From contig JAYTQG010000078.1 in the NCBI GenBank assembly GCA_043746815.1, positions 1-10,907 of the forward strand: a stretch of DNA of 10,907 bases, written 5' to 3'. Below, piece after piece: positions 1-4,659 of the stretch. This DNA comes from JAYTQG01 sp043746815 (GTDB taxonomy: Bacteria > Actinomycetota > Thermoleophilia > Miltoncostaeales > Miltoncostaeaceae). The translations under genes and the position numbers were made by a program. Under the pieces are notes generated by a model. It was not told the DNA's origin and did not search any database. It saw only the letters and a list, made by a program, of their open reading frames with translations. Within the stretch, counting starts at the first letter, position 1, and each line of letters opens with the position of its first letter.

Positions 1-334
1 TGTGTTCATCCAGTTTCGCCCGAACAAGCGCTAGGGTGAACCGAGAGCCATAGACGGGGACTTGCCCGACCTCCCGGAGAAAGAACGGGAGGGCACCGAT
101 GTGGTCCTCGTGCCCGTGGGTGAGGATGATGCCGACGATCTTGTCCCGCCGCTCGGCAACATAGGCAAAGTCCGGCAGCACGAGGTCCACTCCGGGCTGT
201 TCAATGCGCGGGAACGTCATTCCGCAGTCGACGATGAAAATCTCGTCGCCGATCTCGATCGCCGTCATGTTCTTGCCGATCTCACCGACCCCACCGAGTG
301 GAATCACACGCACGGCGCTCCGGTCACGGCCCAC
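1..334 (-). CDS. rnj: Ribonuclease J, N-terminal part (cut by window edge)
   Basis: This is the first 111 residues of a metallo-beta-lactamase/beta-CASP ribonuclease, a cytoplasmic enzyme that acts as 5'-3' exonuclease and endonuclease in mRNA decay and rRNA maturation. The reading begins MGRDRSAVRVIPLGGVGEIG, then shows the family signature LGGVGEIGKNM (about residues 13-23), DCGMTFP (36-42) and the zinc-binding THGHEDHIG (72-80, H73, H75, D77, H78), followed by ALPFFLREVG. The gene runs off the left edge, so the beta-CASP and C-terminal domains are not visible. The start is uncertain. A GTG at 334-332 overlaps the dapA stop by one base (TAGTG), and GTGs at 313 and 307 are in frame. A GGAG lies 4 nt before the 313 GTG and 10 nt before the 307 GTG. 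Following dapA is the usual actinobacterial arrangement, which supports the call. Confidence 0.93.
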   Translation of the reverse strand, partial: MGRDRSAVRVIPLGGVGEIGKNMTAIEIGDEIFIVDCGMTFPRIEQPGVDLVLPDFAYVAERRDKIVGIILTHGHEDHIGALPFFLREVGQVPVYGSRFTLALVRAKLDEH

Positions 335-1218
335 TATGCAGCCGTCCGACTGAGAAGCCCGTGGGCCTCAAGGATTGGACGAAGGGCGTCTCGCTCCGCC
401 TCGGTCGCCGCGACGAGGGGGAGTCGGAGTTCATCAGACGGGATTTGCCCGGTAAGGCGCAACGCAGCCTTCACCAGGATCGGGTTCGTGGTCGTAAAGA
501 GTCCTTCGTAGAGGGAACCGAGGGTTCGGTCGATTGCATCAGCTCTGGCAGTGTCTCCAGCCCGGTGGGCCGCGACCATCTCACCCATCTGCTGGCCAAC
601 AAGGTGGGACGCAACTGAAATGACGCCTTCGCCGCCAACGTCGAGCAGGGGCCGGAGAAGGTCGTCGTTTCCTGCATACATCACGAGGTCGGTCATCTCT
701 CGAATCTGTCGAGATTCCTCGAGATCGTCGTTCGCCTGCTTCACCGCAACCACTGCTGGTACGCGCCTGCGCAGTTCCTCCAGCAGATCCGGGGGCATGT
801 TGACACCGGTCCTGCCCGGGATGTTGTACGCCACGATCGGCAGGCCAACCTCCGCAATTGCTGCGAAGTGACGGATGATGCCCTCCGGTGGAGGTTTGTT
901 GTAGTACGGGTTGACGATCAAGGCCGCGTCAGCGCCGAGCCGCTTCGCCTCCTCGGTCATGTGAACCGAGTGAGCCGTGTCGTTCGAGCCTGTACCCGCA
1001 ATGACGACTGCCCGGCTACCGACCTCGGACACGGTCAGTTCGAACAGCCGAACCCGCTCCGCGTCCGTCAGTGTCGATGCCTCACCAGTCGTTCCAGCGA
1101 CGACGATGCCGTCAGAACCGTCGCTAACCAAATGCGCGAGGAGGCCCCGAAAGGCCTCCTCGTCGATGTGACTTCCCGCGAACGGGGTGATGACCGCGGT
1201 AAGGATGGCTCCGAACAC
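334..1218 (-). CDS. dapA: 4-hydroxy-tetrahydrodipicolinate synthase
   Basis: DapA condenses pyruvate with aspartate semialdehyde, the first committed step of diaminopimelate/lysine synthesis, in the cytoplasm. The 294-residue TIM-barrel length is normal. Visible motifs: GTTGE (42-46, pyruvate-binding threonines), NPYYNKPP (103-110), YNIPGRTG (131-138, catalytic Tyr131 and Arg136) and the Schiff-base lysine in VVAVKQAND (Lys160). The residues after the lysine are QANDD, where many DapAs have EASGD; this looks like a lineage variant. The start is GTG at 1218-1216, the only start in frame before the FGAILTAVITPF strand. No ordinary ribosome-binding site sits 5-10 nt before it, and a 10-bp stem covers the start codon's first two bases... 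its pairing arm ends at position 1216 (see the hairpin at 1207-1247). The gene follows the collagen-like gene by 47 nt and its TAG stop overlaps a possible rnj GTG. In most relatives dapA and dapB are close; here two accessory genes separate them. Confidence 0.97.
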   Translation of the reverse strand: MFGAILTAVITPFAGSHIDEEAFRGLLAHLVSDGSDGIVVAGTTGEASTLTDAERVRLFELTVSEVGSRAVVIAGTGSNDTAHSVHMTEEAKRLGADAALIVNPYYNKPPPEGIIRHFAAIAEVGLPIVAYNIPGRTGVNMPPDLLEELRRRVPAVVAVKQANDDLEESRQIREMTDLVMYAGNDDLLRPLLDVGGEGVISVASHLVGQQMGEMVAAHRAGDTARADAIDRTLGSLYEGLFTTTNPILVKAALRLTGQIPSDELRLPLVAATEAERDALRPILEAHGLLSRTAA

Positions 1219-1247
1219 CCCGTCAGTATACGGGCGGGTTCGGAGCC
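1207..1247 (-). promoter_or_regulatory. Long hairpin enclosing the dapA start codon
   Basis: A perfect 10-bp inverted repeat, GGCTCCGAAC at 1207-1216 and GTTCGGAGCC at 1238-1247, encloses a second 5-bp stem (1219-1223 with 1230-1234) with a 6-nt loop. In the mRNA the 3' arm covers the last base of the GTG start codon and codons 2-4 of dapA, while the rest of the start codon lies in the internal loop. A purine tract (GGGGGGAAGG, complement of 1246-1255) lies at the 5' edge of the hairpin, too far from the GTG to be a normal ribosome-binding site. No T-tract follows, so it does not look like a terminator for the collagen-like gene. Translational control of dapA is inferred. Confidence 0.5.
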
Positions 1248-1265
1248 TTCCCCCCGCTGTCAGCG

Positions 1266-2099
1266 CTACTTCGGCCCACTGTCTCCGGCCGGGCCGCAGA
1301 GGACGTAGACCGTCCCCGAAACGCCCTGGGTGTTCACGTGGAACTTGGTGATCCAGTCCGTGGCCGTGGCATTCGGACGCGATGCGTAGACGATTGCGTC
1401 GGCGGTTGCGGAGAGCTCAAAGCCACCACCCGTAACGACTTCGCCCGATCCACAGGAGACCGATGCGGTGCCATCTGACCCGCCGGGAACACTGTTCGTG
1501 AAGCTCTGCGAGACCATATGGACTCCAACGGTACCGGCCGGGCCAGCCGGGCCTGCAGGACCCGTGAGGCCGTCGGCACCGGTCGGACCGACAGCTCCGA
1601 CTGGCCCTGCAGGACCGGCCGGGCCCACTCCTCCAGGACCCTGCGGACCAACGTCACCCTTCGGACCAGCGGCACCGTCGAGGCCCGTGGGACCAGCGGG
1701 ACCCTGAGGTCCGCGCGCTCCGTCGACACCGGGAAGGCCCTGCGCGCCTGCTGCGCCAGCGGCTCCAGCCGCGCCAGCGGCACCCGTGGCACCCTTCGCG
1801 CCGCCCGGACCAGCCAGTCCCGTGTCACCCTTGACACCCGGAAGGCCAGCCGGACCGGCAGGACCCGCTGGACCCGCAGGTCCAACACCGCCTGACCCCC
1901 CGGCACCGGTTCCAATCTTGTCCAAGCGCTGCGAGATCACGACGAGCTGACGCTCGAGGTTCGAAATACGCCGAAAGATTGAGCCGAACCCGCTCTGCTC
2001 ATTGCCGCGCTGGCGCTGAGCGGGTGCGGCGAGGGCTGGGACGGAGACGGAGGCAAGGGCTCCGGCGGCGGCGATGATTGCGAGCGGTGAGCGGTGCAC
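1266..2099 (-). CDS. Secreted collagen-like (Gly-X-Y repeat) protein
   Basis: A predicted exported trimeric protein of 277 residues. A signal peptide (1-24; VHRSPLAIIAAAGALASVSV then PALA, AxA-type cleavage near Ala24) leads into a short linker. Residues 41-62 form a coiled coil with Ile/Leu at a perfect 4-3 spacing (I41, I45, L48, L52, I55, L59, I62). Residues 67-191 are about 41 Gly-X-Y triplets rich in GPA and GAA, broken once by a two-residue GV (157-158). Two Lys-Gly-Asp steps (90-92, 147-149) match the interchain salt-bridge pattern known from collagen triple helices. Residues 192-277 are a separate domain with Cys216 and Cys268 and a GEVVTGGGF motif seen in actinobacterial surface proteins. 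No LPXTG, membrane anchor or lipobox is present, so it is probably released or held non-covalently. The GTG start has AGGGGAG 8 nt upstream. The binding partner and function are unknown. Confidence 0.88.
   Translation of the reverse strand: MHRSPLAIIAAAGALASVSVPALAAPAQRQRGNEQSGFGSIFRRISNLERQLVVISQRLDKIGTGAGGSGGVGPAGPAGPAGPAGLPGVKGDTGLAGPGGAKGATGAAGAAGAAGAAGAQGLPGVDGARGPQGPAGPTGLDGAAGPKGDVGPQGPGGVGPAGPAGPVGAVGPTGADGLTGPAGPAGPAGTVGVHMVSQSFTNSVPGGSDGTASVSCGSGEVVTGGGFELSATADAIVYASRPNATATDWITKFHVNTQGVSGTVYVLCGPAGDSGPK
1527..1901 (-). repeat. Gly-X-Y coding tandem repeat region
   Basis: This 375-nt stretch encodes the collagen-like segment as degenerate 9-nt units (glycine codon plus two). Thirty triplets are in register, then a GV pair breaks the phase, then eleven more follow. 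GPA runs (four near the start, three near the end) and a run of four GAA are the most homogeneous parts. Such sequence is prone to repeat-number change, so length may vary between strains; this is inference. Confidence 0.85.
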
Positions 2100-2108
2100 T
2101 GGTAAGTC

Positions 2109-2141
2109 TCCCCTGAAGCGGTTACAGAACCTGACAGGGGA
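2109..2141 (-). promoter_or_regulatory. Hairpin sequestering the collagen-like gene's ribosome-binding site
   Basis: In the mRNA, TCCCCTG (complement of 2135-2141) pairs perfectly with CAGGGGA (complement of 2109-2115). An inner 4-bp stem pairs 2120-2123 with 2128-2131 around a 4-nt loop. The 3' arm holds most of the AGGGGAG ribosome-binding site of the gene starting at 2099, so the fold would hide it. Whether it responds to a ligand, protein, temperature or upstream translation cannot be seen from sequence. Confidence 0.45.
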
Positions 2142-2174
2142 TGTATCGGCTCGGACGTGGCCCGGGCCATATCC

Positions 2175-2206
2175 CGCACGGTGTACTAAATCGTGCGTAC
2201 GGTGTA
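2175..2206. promoter_or_regulatory. Direct repeat, possible regulator-binding sites before the collagen-like gene
   Basis: Two copies of an 11-mer, CGCACGGTGTA at 2175-2185 and CGTACGGTGTA at 2196-2206, match at 10 of 11 positions and are offset by exactly 21 bp, about two helical turns. A perfect 12-bp palindrome, TGGCCCGGGCCA, lies next to them at 2158-2169. All sit in the 127-nt gap between the cupin and the collagen-like gene. A promoter could lie here, but I see no convincing -35/-10 pair. The operator role is inferred. Confidence 0.3.
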
Positions 2207-2226
2207 AGCCAAAGCAGCTACCGCCG

Positions 2227-2634
2227 TCATGCTCGGGGGACCTCCTCGCCAGTCGCCGGGTCCAGCCGAATGCCGTCCATGATCCGCTCGCCGGGCGGAG
2301 CCGCAACGATCAGCCAGCGGGCCTCACGGTCTGAGCTGTTCACGATTCGTCGGGGTGTGTCCTTGCTGACGCGAACCCAGTCACCATCGTTGACGGTGCG
2401 GGTCGACCCAGCGATTTCCAGATCCTGAGGGCCGCCCGCGATGAGATGGTAGATCTCCTCCTGGACACGATGACGGTGATATGCCATCGCATCACCCGGG
2501 CCAAATCGCCACGTCCGAAGCGACATGTGCTCGCTCTCCAACGCACCCCCGATGTCCCGAGACGAGGGCCCGCCGCCCTTGCGCTCTCGTGCCTCAACAT
2601 CGTTCTCTGCGATCTGCTTGGCGCCGTCAGCCAC
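2227..2634 (-). CDS. Small single-domain cupin protein
   Basis: A 135-residue cytoplasmic protein with one cupin barrel. Cupin motif 1 is intact: G47, H53, H55, E60 and G67 in GDAMAYHRHRVQEEIYHLIAG fit G(X)5HXH(X)3-4E(X)6G. Motif 2 runs from G84 to N99, but the metal-binding histidine is replaced in DTPRRIVN (Arg95), so a metal site would have only three of the usual four ligands. There is no signal peptide and no second domain. The start is GTG at 2634-2632, with a strong GGAGGA (2641-2646) 6 nt upstream; upstream in-frame codons give only non-homologous sequence overlapping dapB. The gene is 37 nt after dapB and precedes the collagen-like gene. Cupins range from isomerases and dioxygenases to sugar-binding proteins, so the substrate cannot be assigned. 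Both flanking genes make DAP-pathway enzymes, which does not by itself link it to that pathway. Confidence 0.85.
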   Translation of the reverse strand: MADGAKQIAENDVEARERKGGGPSSRDIGGALESEHMSLRTWRFGPGDAMAYHRHRVQEEIYHLIAGGPQDLEIAGSTRTVNDGDWVRVSKDTPRRIVNSSDREARWLIVAAPPGERIMDGIRLDPATGEEVPRA

Positions 2635-2648
2635 AATCTCTCCTCCGC

Positions 2649-2664
2649 CCGACGTTGTCGTCGG
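2649..2664 (-). other. Short hairpin between dapB and the cupin gene
   Basis: In the mRNA, CCGACG pairs with CGTCGG around an ACAA tetraloop, starting 7 nt after the dapB stop and ending 2 nt before the cupin's ribosome-binding site (2641-2646). No T-tract follows, so it is more likely an RNA stability or processing element than a terminator. It may also be chance in GC-rich sequence. Confidence 0.35.
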
Positions 2665-2671
2665 CCGAAGT

Positions 2672-3373
2672 CTAGTCCTCTCCGAACAGGACGGGTTCCA
2701 GGCCAAGGGTGAGGCCCGGGCGGGTCGGCACCGCTCGTACGGCGGAAAGAACCCCGGGCATGAAGCTCTCACGGTTGAGGGAGTCATGGCGAATCGTCAG
2801 CGTCTCACCGACTCCGCCCAGGATGACCTCTTGGTGCGCCACCATGCCCGGGAGTCTCACCGAATGGATGGCGACCTCCCCCTCCATCAGGCCTGCGGTG
2901 CGCAGCGCGGTCCCGGACGGTGCATCGAGCTTCTGATCGTGATGGAGCTCGATGATCTCCGCCCTTGACATGTGGTGCGAGGCCTCCGCGGCGAACCGCA
3001 TCATCAAGACGGCGCCGATCGCGAAGTTCGGGGCGATCAGCACATTCGCGCCGCTGGCCTGCGAAAGGCGGCGAAGCTCGTCGACCTGCTGCGTGGTAAG
3101 TCCGGTTGTGCCAACAACCGCGTGAACCCCCGCTCCAAGAAGTTGACGGACGTTCTCGAAGACGGTGTGCGGCTGGGTGAAGTCGACCGCGACGTCCGGA
3201 CGGGAGTCCACGAGGGCCGCCGCCAGGTTGGCGTACGTTCCCTGAGCGGGCGGGAGCGCGGGGTCGACGCGGGCGACCAGGTCCAGATCTTCGGCAGACT
3301 CGACCGCGGCGACAACCGCCAGTCCCATCCGACCACCTGCCCCAACCACCAGCACACGCAGGCGCTCGCTCAT
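2672..3373 (-). CDS. dapB: 4-hydroxy-tetrahydrodipicolinate reductase
   Basis: DapB reduces the DapA product with NAD(P)H in diaminopimelate/lysine synthesis. At 233 residues it is a compact member of a family that usually has 240-270. The N-terminal Rossmann fold carries VLVVGAGGRMG (8-17), VDFTQP (63-68) and GTTGLT (88-93). The C-terminal catalytic domain carries APNFAIGAVLMM (114-125), ELHHDQKLDAPSGTA (142-156; His144 and Lys148 match the E. coli His159/Lys163 pair) and HDSLNRESF (196-204). The shortness comes from a short link between DAPSGTA and the VRLPGMVAHQE strand. The start is ATG at 3373, giving a 4-bp ATGA overlap with the M16 protease gene. A longer in-frame reading back to 3469 lies inside that gene and lacks homology. 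Translation is probably coupled to the upstream gene. Confidence 0.97.
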   Translation of the reverse strand: MSERLRVLVVGAGGRMGLAVVAAVESAEDLDLVARVDPALPPAQGTYANLAAALVDSRPDVAVDFTQPHTVFENVRQLLGAGVHAVVGTTGLTTQQVDELRRLSQASGANVLIAPNFAIGAVLMMRFAAEASHHMSRAEIIELHHDQKLDAPSGTALRTAGLMEGEVAIHSVRLPGMVAHQEVILGGVGETLTIRHDSLNRESFMPGVLSAVRAVPTRPGLTLGLEPVLFGED

Positions 3374-4659
3374 GCGGCCGATCGTTCCGGGATGAGACCC
3401 GAAAGGGCGCGTTCGATCGCCCCGCCGTTTGGGCCAACCGCTGCGGCAGAGAGTCCCTCCGGCTGCCAATAGGTCCGCGCGAGCTCGCGCACTTCATCAG
3501 CTTCCACCTCTTCGATGGCGGCGATCCACTCGTCCACACTCCGCAGTTCACTGCCCTGAAGCACGCTCCGACCGATCCGATTCATCCGATTGTTCGGACT
3601 CTCAGAGCCGAGGACCAAGCGTCCCTTGAGGTGCTCTTTCGTCCGGCGGATCTCCTCGTCGGGGACCAACTCGTTCGCGAGACGGCGGAGCTCCGTCCCA
3701 AGGACCTCGCAAGCGGTGCTCAGGTTGTCCTCACGTGTCCCGAGGTAGACGGCAACTTGACCGGCATCCGAGTAGCCCACGGTATAGCTCCCCACCGAAT
3801 AGGAAAGCCCCCGCTTTTCCCGAATCTCCTGGAAGAGCCGACTGGACATGGACCCCCCGAGGAGCGTGTCGAGTACCGCGTGGGCGAACCGCCGCGGGTC
3901 GTCGCGGTCGATCCCCGGCCCAGTGAGACACAAGTGGACCTGCTCAGTCGCCTTCTCCCGGATGCGGGTTGTCGGGGGGCCTGGCACGGCCGCCTCAATG
4001 CGCGCCGGAACACCCGAGGCGGGAAGGCCTGCGAGCACCCGTGCGGCAAGCTCTTCAACCTGCGCGTGCTCAATGGCTCCCGCGGCTGCGACAACGATGT
4101 TGGGAGCGGTGTAGTGCGCCTGATGGAATCCGGCAATCTCATCGCGAGAGATCCGCTCGATCACGTCTGCGTAGCCAATTACCGGACGCCCCAGGGGCTG
4201 ATCGGGGAAGACTGCCGCGCTGGCGAGGTCACTGACGATCTCGTCGGGCTCGTCCTCATACATCGCGATCTCTTCGATCACCACTTGGCGTTCTTGATCG
4301 AGATCTGCGTAGATCGGCCGGACGGCCATGTCGGCCAGAACGTCGAAGGCCGCCTCCACGTGACTGTCAAGCACCCGCGTATAGAGCACCGTGTAGTCGC
4401 GGCCGGTGCCCGCGTTGACGGACGCACCAAGCCCGTCGAAGTGCTCCGCGATGGCCTTCGCAGACCGTCCTGGCGTGCCCTTGAACAGGAGATGCTCGAG
4501 GAAGTGTGAGACACCCGCCTGAGCCGGCGTCTCGAACCGCGACCCAACTCCGATCCAAATCCCGATAGCGGCGGAGCGAACCCCGGTCATGGGTTCCGTT
4601 ACGACACGGAGCCCATGACCGGTCTCACCGAGGAAGACCCCGTCTGGAAGAGTGATCAG
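3370..4659 (-). CDS. M16 family zinc metallopeptidase (processing-peptidase type), CTG start proposed
   Basis: The enzyme is a soluble pitrilysin/mitochondrial-processing-peptidase-like protein; in bacteria it regularly follows pnp, but its substrate is not known. The inverted zinc motif HFLEH is at residues 52-56, with the distal glutamate near residue 130 (VVIEEIAMYEDEPDE). The second M16 domain contains GGSMSSRLFQEIREKRGLSY, a typical substrate-binding helix. The first ATG (4590) would give 406 residues but remove the family's first strand, LRVVTEP, encoded just upstream in the same frame. The frame is open back to a stop at 4671-4669 and holds no ATG, GTG or TTG before 4590. The CTG at 4659-4657 overlaps the pnp stop (CTGA) and has GAGGG 6 nt upstream, giving 429 residues, a normal length. 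The start choice is inference. The family call is firm. Confidence 0.92.
   Translation of the reverse strand: MITLPDGVFLGETGHGLRVVTEPMTGVRSAAIGIWIGVGSRFETPAQAGVSHFLEHLLFKGTPGRSAKAIAEHFDGLGASVNAGTGRDYTVLYTRVLDSHVEAAFDVLADMAVRPIYADLDQERQVVIEEIAMYEDEPDEIVSDLASAAVFPDQPLGRPVIGYADVIERISRDEIAGFHQAHYTAPNIVVAAAGAIEHAQVEELAARVLAGLPASGVPARIEAAVPGPPTTRIREKATEQVHLCLTGPGIDRDDPRRFAHAVLDTLLGGSMSSRLFQEIREKRGLSYSVGSYTVGYSDAGQVAVYLGTREDNLSTACEVLGTELRRLANELVPDEEIRRTKEHLKGRLVLGSESPNNRMNRIGRSVLQGSELRSVDEWIAAIEEVEADEVRELARTYWQPEGLSAAAVGPNGGAIERALSGLIPERSAA
4583..4622 (-). other. Strong hairpin inside the 5' coding region of the M16 gene
   Basis: CCGGTCATGGG (4583-4593) and CCCATGACCGG (4612-4622) are a perfect 11-bp inverted repeat. 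One mismatch in (4594 with 4611), TCCGT (4595-4599) pairs with ACGGA (4606-4610) around a 6-nt loop. The 40-nt structure begins about 34 nt after the pnp stop and contains the first ATG of the M16 frame in its 3' arm. No T-tract follows. It may set pnp mRNA 3' ends or modulate M16 translation. The role is inferred. Confidence 0.5.

Noticed and set aside
62..511. A 149-codon plus-strand frame at the left end
   Set aside because: It is antisense to the RNase J start and the dapA end, both clearly coding, and has no recognisable motif.
1207..1247. Rho-independent terminator of the collagen-like gene
   Set aside because: The stem is strong but no T-tract follows and it runs into the dapA start codon and coding sequence.
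2165..2220. A sigma-70 type promoter before the collagen-like gene
   Set aside because: The best pair (TTGGCT with TTAGTA, 17-nt spacing, minus strand) matches consensus poorly; not enough to call.
2227..2634. Cupin as a prolyl hydroxylase for the adjacent collagen-like protein
   Set aside because: The tempting idea fails on motifs: there is no HxD...H with a 2-oxoglutarate-binding Arg/Lys pattern, the domain is small, and it has no signal peptide while its supposed substrate is exported.
2635..2787. Longer cupin reading starting at 2787
   Set aside because: The extension overlaps the dapB 3' end and is low-complexity; GGAGGA sits correctly before the GTG at 2634.
3374..3469. Longer dapB reading starting at 3469
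   Set aside because: The extra 32 residues overlap the M16 gene; the Rossmann motif begins right after the ATG at 3373, as expected for the family.
3631..4509. A 292-codon plus-strand frame antisense to the M16 gene
   Set aside because: No domain or plausible context; the opposite strand encodes a conserved protease over the same span.
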